NCBI RefSeq assembly: GCF_000384315.1
Contig: NZ_ARVW01000001.1
Span: 5,766,157 to 5,830,156, forward strand
From: Amycolatopsis nigrescens CSC17Ta-90
Lineage (GTDB): Bacteria > Actinomycetota > Actinomycetes > Mycobacteriales > Pseudonocardiaceae
Direction of reading: 5' to 3'
Length of the DNA stretch: 64,000 nt
The translations under genes and the position numbers were made by a program. Positions 8,595 to 16,730 of the stretch are shown in pieces; the first letter of the stretch is position 1; every line of letters begins with the position of its first letter. Under the pieces are notes generated by a model. The model was not told where the DNA came from, made no database searches, and saw nothing but the letters and a program-made list of their open reading frames with translations.

Positions 8595-8646
8595 GTCGAC
8601 AATCCGTCGACAACGCACCAACGCCGGCGAACGGGCCGTTGTCGAT
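8595..8646. promoter_or_regulatory. Repeated TTGTCGA sites upstream of the tail cluster
   Basis: The 124-nt gap between the PucR stop and the first tail-cluster start holds three copies of TTGTCGA(C/T). Two face the minus strand at 8595-8602 and 8606-8613, exactly 11 bp apart (one helical turn). One faces the plus strand at 8639-8646 and makes a 9-bp inverted repeat with the second (8607-8615 against 8637-8645). The spacing suggests a protein-binding site controlling the tail operon; the inverted pair could instead act as a weak terminator for the PucR gene. Confidence 0.4.
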
Positions 8647-8652
8647 GCCGCG

Positions 8653-10254
8653 CTAGCCGAGCTGGTCGCCCAGCCGCAACCGCAGCCACAGCACCAGCCG
8701 CTCGTCCGGGTCGGCGAGATCGACCCCGAAGATCTCCTCGGCGCGGGAAAGCCGGTACCGGATCGTGTTCGCGTGCACGGACAGCCGAGTGGAGGCGGCA
8801 GCGATATCGCTGTTGGCGTCGAGGTAGCTGCGGATGGTGGACGCATAGGTGGTGCCGTGCTCGAGATCGTGGGCGCGGATCGCGGGCCCGAGCCTGCGGG
8901 GCAGCGCCTCGTGCGCGGCGAGTATGCGGGCCAGTTCGGACAGTGCCGCGCCGGCCCACATCTCGTCGATCGTGGCCACCTGGCACGGTTCCGGGTCACC
9001 CGGCCGTTCGGTGAGTGCGCGCAGGACGAGATCGGCGTCGGCGCGTGAGCTCGCGATCGAGCGCAGGCCGGTGACCAGCGAGCCGAGTCCCGCTTGGATG
9101 CGCACCCGCAGTGCGCCGTGGGCTCGCCGGGCGATGTCGGCGACGAGTTCCCGGTGCGCGTTCGGTGAAGGCCCGCCCGGCAGCAGCGCATAGACCGTGC
9201 CGTCGATCAACGCGCAGCCGGGCCTGCCGTAGTGGGCCTCGCAGTGCAGGCTCACCAGGTCGGCGAGCCGGGTGGCCGCATGCGCCGCGACAACCTCGTC
9301 GGCGTCGCTCGAGGCGACGGCGAACGCGGCCACCGCCACCGGCACGTCGGGGTCCAGGCCGAGTCGCGGGGCCACGGCGGTGACACTGCTCGGGTCGGTG
9401 AGCAACCGGCGCAACAGGTCGGCGCGCCTGCGGCGGACGGCATCGACCGCGGCACGGGCCGCGAGCAAGTGCAGCGCGGTGATGTCTGCGGCGTCGAAGA
9501 GTGCCTGTTCGGAGGCTTCATCGAGGCGGTTCTCGGCGTCGACGACCCAGATCGAACCCAGTACCTCGCTGCCGGCGCGGACCGCGACGCCGAGGCGGGG
9601 AAGACCGCCGGGAAGGGCGGGGAACCGGCAGGTGCGCCGCACCTGGGCGAGTGTGCGGTACTGCTCGTCGTAGTGGTCCGGGGCGTCCGGCACCTGGAGA
9701 CCGAGGATGCCCTGGCGGCGGCCTTCATCGATGCCATGGCCGGGCAAGGTCGAGTACGCGAGGATGCGCCGGTGCGGATCTTCGATCGCGGTGGCACCAC
9801 CGACCATTCCCGCGATCGCGTTGGCCAGTGCGAACAGATCGCCGATGGCGGGGTCGCCAGGGCCCTGCGCGAAACGCGCCGCTGAGGCAAGGGCCGAAGA
9901 GAGCATGGCGTCCAGGTGGTGCCAGGCCACGGCCTCGTCGGCGGCGAGCAGCACGAGACCGGACCGCAGCGCGGCTTCGGTCAGCTCGGTGACCGGTTCG
10001 CCGAAGCTCTTCACCACAAGGCAGGCGTAACCGGCCTCGGCCGCCGAACCGACGAGCTCCAGTGCTTCGGCCGTGCCCACGCCGACGGCGAGCAGGATCG
10101 CGTCGTGGGCGGGTGGAAGCGGGGTTCGCCGCTCGAAGATGAGCACGCCCGAGACCGGTACCGGCCTTTCCGGCAGTGCGGTCAACGGCCGCAGCAGCGA
10201 AGAGCCCAACGCATCGAGGACCTGGCCGAGATCGGGTACCTCAGGGTCGAGCAT
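8653..10254 (-). CDS. PucR-family transcriptional regulator
   Basis: A 533-residue regulator. The C-terminus 'YLDANSDIAAASTRLSVHANTIRYRLSRAEEIFGVDL' is the HTH typical of PucR/CdaR proteins. The N-terminal 120 residues fit the PucR ligand-sensing domain ('DAILLAVGVGT', 'AGYACLVVKSF', 'LVLLAADEAVAWHHL'), and the middle looks like a degenerate GGDEF/CdaR region. Such regulators respond to purine or amino-acid metabolites. It is divergent from the GNAT-racemase genes, its likely target. The ATG at 10254 is chosen for AAGAGG five bases upstream; an in-frame ATG at 10278 would add eight residues. Confidence 0.85.
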   Translation of the reverse strand: MLDPEVPDLGQVLDALGSSLLRPLTALPERPVPVSGVLIFERRTPLPPAHDAILLAVGVGTAEALELVGSAAEAGYACLVVKSFGEPVTELTEAALRSGLVLLAADEAVAWHHLDAMLSSALASAARFAQGPGDPAIGDLFALANAIAGMVGGATAIEDPHRRILAYSTLPGHGIDEGRRQGILGLQVPDAPDHYDEQYRTLAQVRRTCRFPALPGGLPRLGVAVRAGSEVLGSIWVVDAENRLDEASEQALFDAADITALHLLAARAAVDAVRRRRADLLRRLLTDPSSVTAVAPRLGLDPDVPVAVAAFAVASSDADEVVAAHAATRLADLVSLHCEAHYGRPGCALIDGTVYALLPGGPSPNAHRELVADIARRAHGALRVRIQAGLGSLVTGLRSIASSRADADLVLRALTERPGDPEPCQVATIDEMWAGAALSELARILAAHEALPRRLGPAIRAHDLEHGTTYASTIRSYLDANSDIAAASTRLSVHANTIRYRLSRAEEIFGVDLADPDERLVLWLRLRLGDQLG

Positions 10255-10346
10255 CCTCACCTCTTCAGCCAGACGCACAAAGTATTCGCGGAATCTCTGG
10301 ACGGGCGCTGCATACGCCTGGCCGGCACGGCCGCGACGCTGTCAGC

Positions 10347-11213
10347 ATGCACGTTCCAGCAGGTGTGCCGCGGGCGGTTCCAGCGACCGTACTCGCTTCG
10401 GCCGAGGCGAGCGCGACCGAAACCGCCACGCGCGCCGCGGCCCGTGCGGGGGTCCGGATCCACCTGGCCGAGGACGTCCCCACGGTGGAGGCGATTTCGC
10501 GATTCTTCGCCGCGGTATGGCAGACCTCCGAAGCCCAGCCGCCGTTCGCGCCCGACGCGCTGCGAGCCTTCGCGCATGCCGGAGGCGCCGTGCACTACGC
10601 GGACGACCGGGACGGCGTCGCCGCCGCGTCCGTGCTGCTTTTCTGCTCGCCGGCCGCCAATGCCGTCTACTCGGTGATCGCGGCCGCCCGCACCAGCGAT
10701 CGTGGAGTCGGCTTCGCCCTCAAGCAGGCGCAGCGGGCCTGGGCGCTCGAACGCGGCATGACCTCGATGATCTGGACCTTCGACCCGCTGGTGAGCCGCA
10801 ACGCCCACTTCAACCTCGCCAAGCTCGGCGCGACCGCCACGGAGTACACAGTGGACCTCTTCGGTCGAATCGACGACGGTGTCAACGGGCACGACGAAAC
10901 CGACCGGCTCACCGCCGTCTGGCCGCTTTCCGAGCCACATTCCGCCCACTGCGCCGGACCCGATCCCGACAGCGCGGAACTCAACCCGCGGCCAGCGCCG
11001 GATGGCGCGCCGTTCCGCGCTCGTGACGAAAACGGGCTCTGGTGCCGAGTCCCACCCGACATCGTCACCACGCGCCGCCGGGACCAGCGGCTCGCCGTCG
11101 AGTGGCGGGCGGCCGTGCGCGATGCCCTCCGTCCGGTCTTCGATGCCGGCTTCGTCGCGACCGGGTTCAGCAAGTCCGGCTGGTACCACCTGACCAGGAA
11201 GGAACAGCCGTGA
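10347..11213 (+). CDS. GNAT-family N-acyltransferase (COG3375-like), partner of the racemase
   Basis: A 288-residue predicted acyltransferase. Segments 'VYSVIAAARTSDRGVGFALKQAQRAWALERGM' and 'MIWTFDPLVSRNAHFNLAKLGA' are hallmarks of the COG3375 GNAT group that occurs next to N-succinylamino acid racemases. In characterised Geobacillus-type pathways the GNAT enzyme N-succinylates D-amino acids before racemisation. The ATG at 10347 is preferred, though no strong ribosome site is visible; upstream codons in this frame are low-complexity. The stop overlaps the next GTG (GTGA), so the two are translationally coupled. Confidence 0.8.
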   Translation: MHVPAGVPRAVPATVLASAEASATETATRAAARAGVRIHLAEDVPTVEAISRFFAAVWQTSEAQPPFAPDALRAFAHAGGAVHYADDRDGVAAASVLLFCSPAANAVYSVIAAARTSDRGVGFALKQAQRAWALERGMTSMIWTFDPLVSRNAHFNLAKLGATATEYTVDLFGRIDDGVNGHDETDRLTAVWPLSEPHSAHCAGPDPDSAELNPRPAPDGAPFRARDENGLWCRVPPDIVTTRRRDQRLAVEWRAAVRDALRPVFDAGFVATGFSKSGWYHLTRKEQP

Positions 11214-12331
11214 AGATCGAACTCATCGAGCTCATCGAGATCCGCCTTCCACTCGTCCGCCCGTTCCGGACTTCGCGGGGAACCGACACCGAACGGCACA
11301 CCCTGCTGCTGCACGTGGTGACCGACGCTGCCGAAGGCTGGGCCGAATTCGGCGGCGACCCCGAGCCGCTGTACAGCTCGGAGTTCGCCGCCGGCGCCGA
11401 GCGCGTCCTGCTCGATCACCTCGTGCCGAGGGTCACCGCACTGCACCGGCCGAGTGCCGCCCGGATTGCCGCCGCGATGTCGCCGGTCAAGGGCAACCCG
11501 ATGGCCAAGGCGCTGCTCGAAACGGCGATCCTCGACGCCGAGTGCCGCGCGCACGCGATGCCGCTGGCGACCTACCTCGGGGCGGTGCGCGACCGCGTCC
11601 CCGCCGGGGTGTCCGTCGGGATCGCGGACACGATCGCGGAACTGCTGGAGTCGGTCTCCGGCTACCTGGAGCAGGGGTATGTCCGGATCAAGATCAAGAT
11701 CGAACCGGGCTGGGACATCGAGCCCGTTCGCGCGATCCGCCGCGAGTTCGGTGCCGAACTGGCGCTGCAGGTCGACGCGAACACCGCCTACTCGCTGACC
11801 GATGCCGAACACCTGCGCGGGCTCGACGAGTTCGGACTCGTCCAGATCGAGCAACCGCTCGGCGAGGACGACCTGCGCGGTCACATCGAGCTTTCGAAGT
11901 TGCTGCGCACGCCGATCTGCCTCGACGAATCGATCCGCTCCGCGCGCACGGCCGCCGCCGCGATCGGGCTGGGCGCCTGCCGCATCATCAATATCAAGCC
12001 CAGCCGGGTCGGGGGTTACCTCGAGGCCCGGCGGATTCATGACATCTGCGCCGCGCACGGGGTACCCGTCTGGTGCGGCGGGATGCTCGAGACCGGTATC
12101 GGCCGCGCGCAGAACCTCGCACTCGCCGCACTTCCCGGTTTCGTGCTGCCGAGCGACATTTCGGCCTCCAGCCGCTACTACACCGAGGACCTCACCGACG
12201 CGTTCCGGCTCGACGACGGTTGTCTGTCCGTTCCGGACGGCCCGGGCAGCGGCGTGACCGTGCTTCCCGCGGCGCTCGGCCGCTACGCCGTCGCCACGCG
12301 GAACCTGTACCAGCAGGGCTCGATGCGGTAA
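11210..12331 (+). CDS. N-succinylamino acid racemase / o-succinylbenzoate synthase family enzyme
   Basis: A 373-residue enolase-superfamily enzyme very like Amycolatopsis N-acylamino acid racemases. Catalytic residues are present: KxK at K161/K163 ('VRIKIKIEPGWDIEPVRA'), metal ligands D189 ('LQVDANTAYS'), E214 ('QIEQPL') and D239 ('CLDES'), and the second-face lysine K263 ('NIKPSRVGGYLEARR'). The family both makes o-succinylbenzoate for menaquinone and racemises N-acyl amino acids. The coupled GNAT gene and absence of other men genes favour the racemase role. GTG start overlaps the GNAT stop. Confidence 0.9.
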   Translation: MKIELIELIEIRLPLVRPFRTSRGTDTERHTLLLHVVTDAAEGWAEFGGDPEPLYSSEFAAGAERVLLDHLVPRVTALHRPSAARIAAAMSPVKGNPMAKALLETAILDAECRAHAMPLATYLGAVRDRVPAGVSVGIADTIAELLESVSGYLEQGYVRIKIKIEPGWDIEPVRAIRREFGAELALQVDANTAYSLTDAEHLRGLDEFGLVQIEQPLGEDDLRGHIELSKLLRTPICLDESIRSARTAAAAIGLGACRIINIKPSRVGGYLEARRIHDICAAHGVPVWCGGMLETGIGRAQNLALAALPGFVLPSDISASSRYYTEDLTDAFRLDDGCLSVPDGPGSGVTVLPAALGRYAVATRNLYQQGSMR

Positions 12332-12348
12332 CCGTGGAAGGAGACATC

Positions 12349-13458
12349 ATGCGAGGTTGGACGAGTGCCGCCGTGGCCTTGGTGGTCACGGCCTCTCTGG
12401 CGGTGGCGCCGGTCGCGTCGGCCACCACACCACCCTGTGAAACCAAGCCCATCCAGACCGCGCTGAAGGCGTTGCGGAGTATCGATGCGGGGATTGCGGT
12501 GACGGTGAAGAGCCCGCGTTGCGGCGTTTGGAACGGCGGCGTTGGCCTCGCCGACCGCAGGACTGGCCGTAAGGTCGTCGGCGATGAGCACGGCCGGATC
12601 GGCAGCGATACCAAGGCATGGACGGCCACGGTCGTGCTTCAGCTCGTCGGCGAAGGCAAGATCAAGCTCGATGACACCGTCGACCAGCATCTGCCCGGCC
12701 TCATCCGCACCGAACACCACGACGGTCGCAAGATCACGATCCGGCAGCTTCTGCAGCACACCAGTGGCCTGCCCGATTATCTGGACGCGCCGTTCTGGGC
12801 GGACGAGGAGGCGCACCGCTGGGATCACATCGAGCCCCTGCGGACAGTCGAGCAGGCGCTGACCTTGCCCCCACCCGACCGGGCTCCGTCGGGCTTCGCC
12901 TACGCCAACACCAACTACAACCTGGCTGGACTGATCGTCACGAAGGTCACCGGCCGCGGCATCGGCACCGAGATCGACCGGCGGATCATCAAGCGGCTCG
13001 GCCTGTGCGAAACCTCTTGGCCTGGCGACCGGACCACGATTCCCAAGCCGGACCTGCGAAGCTATGTCGAGCGGGCTGGGAAGCTGGTGGACAGGACGGA
13101 ATGGAACACCTCCGAGGCCGACGCGTCGGGGGCGCTGATCTCCACCGGGGCCGACACGACCGCCTTCTGGACCGCGCTGCTGACCGGGAAACTGCTGGCC
13201 CCAGCCCAGCTCGCCGAAATGAAACGCACCATTCCGGACGACTCCGGTCAGGACTACGGCCTGGGGGTCGAGGGCTATCGACACATTCGGGGCCTCGCCA
13301 CCTGGGGCCACAGCGGCAGCATGGCCGGTGGCCACAAGTTCCGGAACGCCGTCACCGATGACGGCCAACGGGCCGTGACCCTGCTGATCAACACGGACAC
13401 GTTCAACTCGGACGTGGTTGACTCCGTCATCGGCGATCTCATCCGCGACCTCCGCTGA
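12349..13458 (+). CDS. Secreted serine hydrolase, beta-lactamase / D,D-peptidase family
   Basis: A 369-residue exported enzyme: signal peptide residues 1-25 ending at ASA, then a class C beta-lactamase-type fold. The nucleophile motif SxxK is S86-D-T-K89, the YxN motif is 'YANTNY', and the third motif is HSG in 'WGHSGSMAGGHKF'. Related enzymes are D-Ala-D-Ala carboxypeptidases, D-aminopeptidases or esterases; the sequence alone does not choose. GGAAGGAG lies upstream of the ATG, and the gap to the racemase is 17 nt, so it is probably in that operon. A D-aminopeptidase or carboxypeptidase would supply D-amino acids for the GNAT-racemase pair. Confidence 0.85.
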   Translation: MRGWTSAAVALVVTASLAVAPVASATTPPCETKPIQTALKALRSIDAGIAVTVKSPRCGVWNGGVGLADRRTGRKVVGDEHGRIGSDTKAWTATVVLQLVGEGKIKLDDTVDQHLPGLIRTEHHDGRKITIRQLLQHTSGLPDYLDAPFWADEEAHRWDHIEPLRTVEQALTLPPPDRAPSGFAYANTNYNLAGLIVTKVTGRGIGTEIDRRIIKRLGLCETSWPGDRTTIPKPDLRSYVERAGKLVDRTEWNTSEADASGALISTGADTTAFWTALLTGKLLAPAQLAEMKRTIPDDSGQDYGLGVEGYRHIRGLATWGHSGSMAGGHKFRNAVTDDGQRAVTLLINTDTFNSDVVDSVIGDLIRDLR

Positions 13459-13479
13459 CCCCGATCCGAAGCTGAAGGG

Positions 13480-13629
13480 TCAAGTGCGGTCTGAATTCCG
13501 GTCGCGGCGCGGGTAAGGGGAGCTCAGCGACCAGTCACCCATCCGCGAGGTTCCCTGTGCCAAGGCGGCCAGCTCGAATCCCACTGTGCAGAGCACGGTG
13601 AGTTCCACGATCACGATCAGCAGCAACAT
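13480..13629 (-). CDS. Small membrane peptide downstream of the MFS gene
   Basis: A 49-codon reading frame with an AAAGGAG ribosome site nine bases before the ATG, starting 28 nt after the MFS stop on the same strand. Residues 1-24 form one hydrophobic helix (MLLLIVIVELTVLCTVGFEL...), followed by a polar, arginine-rich tail. The strong ribosome site, hydrophobic start and placement support a real small membrane protein co-expressed with the transporter. Function unknown; a partner or stabiliser of the transporter is possible. It is easy to miss because of its length. Confidence 0.6.
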   Translation of the reverse strand: MLLLIVIVELTVLCTVGFELAALAQGTSRMGDWSLSSPYPRRDRNSDRT

Positions 13630-13657
13630 TGGTTTCGACTCCTTTGCTTTCTGTCAA

Positions 13658-14896
13658 TCAGACTGCGTCGGCGGTTTGATCGAGTGTGCTGTTCCGGTTC
13701 AGCCGGACGAAGCCGGGCCGTGCGGCCAGCAGGCCGCAGACCAGCTCGGGCACCACCAGCAGAAGCAGCAACCAGAGCGACACCTCCCAGCCGCCGGTGA
13801 CGCTGTGCAGCAGGCCGAAGGTCAGCGGGCCGGATCCGGCGAGGAGGTAGCCGCCGGACTGGGCCATGCCCGAGAGCCGCGCGGTGACCGCGGCGGTGGG
13901 TGAGCGCAGGTTGAGCAGCGTGAGGGCGAGCGGGAACGCGCTGCCGGTGGCGAACCCGAAGATCGTGATCCAGGCCCAACCGCCCCGCGGAGCGAGGAGC
14001 AGGCCGCCGAGTCCGAGCACCATCCCGGCGACGACCCCGAGTACGAGCGGCCGCTGGTCGCGCAGCCGGGCGGCGACCACCGGTACGGCGAAACCGAGCG
14101 GGATTCCGATGATCACGATGACCGAGTTCATCATCCCGGCGGTGGCCGGCCCGAACCCGTGCTCGCGCATGATCTCGGGAAGCCACGACATCAGCGTGTA
14201 GAACATCAGCGACGCCATACCCATGAAGATCGTCACGGACCACGCCAGCGGCGAGCGCAGCAGCGACCCGTGCTCCGCAAGAGTTTGCGGGTGAGCGGAG
14301 GTGCTGGCGGGCGCCTGCCTCCACCCGCGGAGCGCGAGCGGACCCCACACCAGTGCCGCGACCAGCGACGGGAAGGCCCACACGACCAGAGCCAGCCGCC
14401 AGCCGCCCAGGTGCTCCAGCGGGACGGCCAGGCCCGCCGCGGCGGCACCGCTGACCGACATCAGCATCATCGCCATGCCGGTGACCGAACCCACGCGGCC
14501 GGGGAACACGCGCTTGATGACCGCCGGCACCAGCACGTTGCCGGTGGCGATCCCGGCTCCGGCCAGCACGGTGCCGGTGAACAGCGCCGGCTGGGCGGGG
14601 ACCACGCGCAGCAGGAGCCCGGTCGTGATCAGCAGGAGCGCTGCGGTGAGCGCCGCCTCGGTGCCGATCCGGCGGGCGAGCACGGGGGCGAGCGCGGAGA
14701 AGGCGCCAAGGCACAGCATCGGCAGGGTGGTGAGCACGCTGACGTCGACGCCGGTGAGCCCGAACGCGTCCTGTAGCTCACCCAGTACCGGAGGGATGCC
14801 GGTGATGGCCGCGCGCAGGTTGAGGGTCAGCAGCACCAGGCCGATAAGGGTCCAGACCGCCGTGAAACGAGTGACGCGGGGGCTGGAAGTCATCAT
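13658..14896 (-). CDS. MFS transporter, CynX/NimT type
   Basis: A 412-residue membrane protein with about 12 hydrophobic segments. 'LIGLVLLTLNLRAAITGIPPVLGELQDAFGLTG' at the N-terminus is the signature of the CynX/NimT branch (cyanate, nitroimidazole and drug exporters). It starts with ATGATG; the first is used and no strong ribosome site is visible. The divergent LysR gene, 72 bp away, is the likely regulator, and a small membrane peptide follows downstream. A second transporter of the same branch lies at 43285. Substrate unknown. Confidence 0.85.
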   Translation of the reverse strand: MMTSSPRVTRFTAVWTLIGLVLLTLNLRAAITGIPPVLGELQDAFGLTGVDVSVLTTLPMLCLGAFSALAPVLARRIGTEAALTAALLLITTGLLLRVVPAQPALFTGTVLAGAGIATGNVLVPAVIKRVFPGRVGSVTGMAMMLMSVSGAAAAGLAVPLEHLGGWRLALVVWAFPSLVAALVWGPLALRGWRQAPASTSAHPQTLAEHGSLLRSPLAWSVTIFMGMASLMFYTLMSWLPEIMREHGFGPATAGMMNSVIVIIGIPLGFAVPVVAARLRDQRPLVLGVVAGMVLGLGGLLLAPRGGWAWITIFGFATGSAFPLALTLLNLRSPTAAVTARLSGMAQSGGYLLAGSGPLTFGLLHSVTGGWEVSLWLLLLLVVPELVCGLLAARPGFVRLNRNSTLDQTADAV

Positions 14897-14932
14897 GTCA
14901 GCAGGATGACCCCGGACGACCGTTGCCGTCCA

Positions 14933-14959
14933 TTGCATGTTTTGCAGGTGATTGTGCAA
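14933..14959. promoter_or_regulatory. Candidate LysR operator between MFS and LysR genes
   Basis: In the 72-bp divergent gap, TTGCA at 14942-14946 and TGCAA at 14955-14959 form a perfect inverted repeat with an 8-bp centre. A further TTGCA lies at 14933-14937. Dyad symmetry in a divergent LysR promoter is the usual LTTR recognition-site layout. Assigned from symmetry and position only. Confidence 0.5.
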
Positions 14960-14968
14960 GATGATTTC

Positions 14969-15904
14969 ATGATTGACCTGCGCCGCCTTCACATGCTCCG
15001 CGTGGTGCACCAGCAGGGCACGGTCACCGCGGCCGCCGAGGCCCTGCACCTCACCCCGTCCGCGGTCTCCCACCACCTGCGCGAGCTCGCGCGCGAGCTC
15101 AAGGTCCCGCTCCTGGAGCCGCAGGGCCGGGGCGTCCGGCTGACCCCGGCCGCGCTCGTGCTCATCGACCACGCCGACGCGTTGCTGGCCCGGTGGGAGG
15201 AGGCGCAGGCGGAGCTGGAGTCCTACCGGGCCGGCCAGACCGGACCGCTGCGCATCGCGGGCTTCACCACCGCGATCAGCGGCCTGATCGCCCCCGCGGC
15301 CGGGCGGCTGCGGCGCAGCCATCCCGACATCCTGGTGCAGGTGCGCGAATGCGACACCGCGGAGAGCATGGACCTTTTGGTGGCGGGCAAGGTGGATCTC
15401 GCGGTCGTGGAGCCCGTCGAGGGCGGGCCGGCGCCGGATGACGCGCGGTTCGAGCAGGGCCTGTTGCTGGAGGAGCCGCACGTCATGCTGGTGCCCGCCG
15501 ACCATCCGATGGCGCGGGCGGCATCGGTGCGGCTGGAGGACGCGGCGGCCGAGGACTGGATCGTCGCCGACCCCGGCACCTGCGATCACGCCCAGCGGGT
15601 GCGGGTGCTGTGCGCGGCGGCCGGGTTCTCGCCGCGGATCGTGCATGCCGCGACCCAATGGCCGGCGGTCTGGTCGCTGGTCGGGAACGGGCTGGGCGTC
15701 TCGCTGGTCCCGCGGCTGGCCGAGGGCCCGGCGGGGCAGGCGGTGGTGCGGGTGCCGGTGTCGAGCGAGAACATGCCGACGCGGCGGATCCTCACCTGCG
15801 TGCGCCGGGGCAGCCGGCGGAACCCGCTCATCGACCTCGGGATGCGGGCGCTGGAAGAGGCGGTGCGCGACCACCGGGCCGTGGGCTGGCCCCAGTCCGC
15901 CTGA
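14969..15904 (+). CDS. LysR-family transcriptional regulator
   Basis: A 311-residue LTTR. The N-terminal winged HTH is clear ('LRRLHMLRVVHQQGTVTAAAEALHLTPSAVSHHLRELARELKVPLLEPQGRGVRLTPAA', residues 4-62), followed by a two-lobed effector domain with 'GPLRIAGFTTAISGLIAPAAGRLRRSHPDI' and 'GNGLGVSLVPRLA'. The ATG at 14969 gives the normal length. It probably controls the divergent CynX-type MFS gene. Confidence 0.88.
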   Translation: MIDLRRLHMLRVVHQQGTVTAAAEALHLTPSAVSHHLRELARELKVPLLEPQGRGVRLTPAALVLIDHADALLARWEEAQAELESYRAGQTGPLRIAGFTTAISGLIAPAAGRLRRSHPDILVQVRECDTAESMDLLVAGKVDLAVVEPVEGGPAPDDARFEQGLLLEEPHVMLVPADHPMARAASVRLEDAAAEDWIVADPGTCDHAQRVRVLCAAAGFSPRIVHAATQWPAVWSLVGNGLGVSLVPRLAEGPAGQAVVRVPVSSENMPTRRILTCVRRGSRRNPLIDLGMRALEEAVRDHRAVGWPQSA

Positions 15905-15961
15905 CGGCCCGCCCGCCACGGCACCTGTCGCGGGGGAAGCTTGTGCGCTCGCTAGTCAGTG

Positions 15962-15981
15962 TTACTATCTACCGGTAGTAA
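15962..15981. promoter_or_regulatory. PadR autoregulatory operator candidate
   Basis: A perfect dyad: TTACTA (15962-15967) and TAGTAA (15976-15981) separated by 8 bp, with a nested 10-bp palindrome CTACCGGTAG at 15969-15978. It sits 29 bp before the padR start. PadR proteins commonly bind such AT-rich dyads in their own promoter. Strong symmetry, function inferred. Confidence 0.65.
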
Positions 15982-16009
15982 GTGTTGCTGAGTAGCTGGA
16001 GAGTGTTCC

Positions 16010-16339
16010 ATGGGCAAGCAGATGACGGAGATGCTCAAGGGAACGCTGGAGGGCATCGTGCTCGCGATCCTGTCCGGCCGACCCGCGTACGGCTACGAGA
16101 TCACCGCGTGGCTGCGGGATCAGGGCTTCTCCGACATCGCCGAAGGCACTGTCTATGCGCTGCTCGTCAGGATCGAGCAGAAGAGCCTCGTCGACGTGGA
16201 AAAGGTTCCGTCCGAGAAGGGGCCGCCGCGCAAGGTGTTCTCCCTCAACGCGCAGGGACGGCAACACCTCGAAGAGTTCTGGAAGACCTGGAGCTTTCTC
16301 GCAGAACGGCTCGAACAGCTCCGCGAAGGGGGTAGCTGA
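16010..16339 (+). CDS. PadR-family transcriptional repressor
   Basis: A 109-residue single-domain PadR. 'LKGTLEGIVLAILSGRPAYGYEITAWLRDQGFSDIAEGTVYALLVRIEQKSLVD' is the characteristic winged helix, with 'GPPRKVFSLNAQGRQHLEEFW' as wing and start of the dimerisation helix. First gene of a four-gene operon (PadR, DUF1048, ABC ATPase, ABC permease) with 2-nt spacing to the next gene. It likely represses the exporter until a ligand, often a toxic compound, binds. Confidence 0.9.
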   Translation: MGKQMTEMLKGTLEGIVLAILSGRPAYGYEITAWLRDQGFSDIAEGTVYALLVRIEQKSLVDVEKVPSEKGPPRKVFSLNAQGRQHLEEFWKTWSFLAERLEQLREGGS

Positions 16340-16341
16340 CC

Positions 16342-16707
16342 ATGTTCATCTCAAAGTTCATCGCACTGGTGCTCGGCGACATCGGCGAAAAGCGGCGATG
16401 GTGGCAGTACAAGGCGCGCACCAAAAAGCTCCCCGAGGACTATCGCACGGCGGTCGAAGCGCTGGAGCGGTACCTGATGTATTTCGGGCCGGGGGACGGC
16501 GCCAGCGTGGTTTCGATGCACGAGGACCTCATCGACCTGTTCGAGCAGAGCGCGGTGGACCGAACCCCGATCCGCGAAGTCGTCGGGGAAGACCCGGTGG
16601 AGTTCGCTGAGGCGTTTCTCCGGAACTACCCGGAGGGTCAGTGGATCGGCCGGGAGCGGGGACGGCTGACCAACGCCATCGATCGCGTCACGGGCGGCGA
16701 ATCGTGA
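16342..16707 (+). CDS. DUF1048-family protein
   Basis: A 121-residue helical protein of the DUF1048 type ('KKLPEDYRTAVEALERYLMYFGPGDG', 'DLIDLFEQSAVDRTPIREVVGEDPVEFAEAFLRNYPEG'). The family is regularly found between a PadR repressor and an ABC-2 exporter, as here. The molecular role is not established. Two nt after padR, and its stop overlaps the alternative GTG of the ABC ATPase. Confidence 0.85.
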   Translation: MFISKFIALVLGDIGEKRRWWQYKARTKKLPEDYRTAVEALERYLMYFGPGDGASVVSMHEDLIDLFEQSAVDRTPIREVVGEDPVEFAEAFLRNYPEGQWIGRERGRLTNAIDRVTGGES

Positions 16708-16730
16708 CAAAGGAGAGAACGGATATCCGG

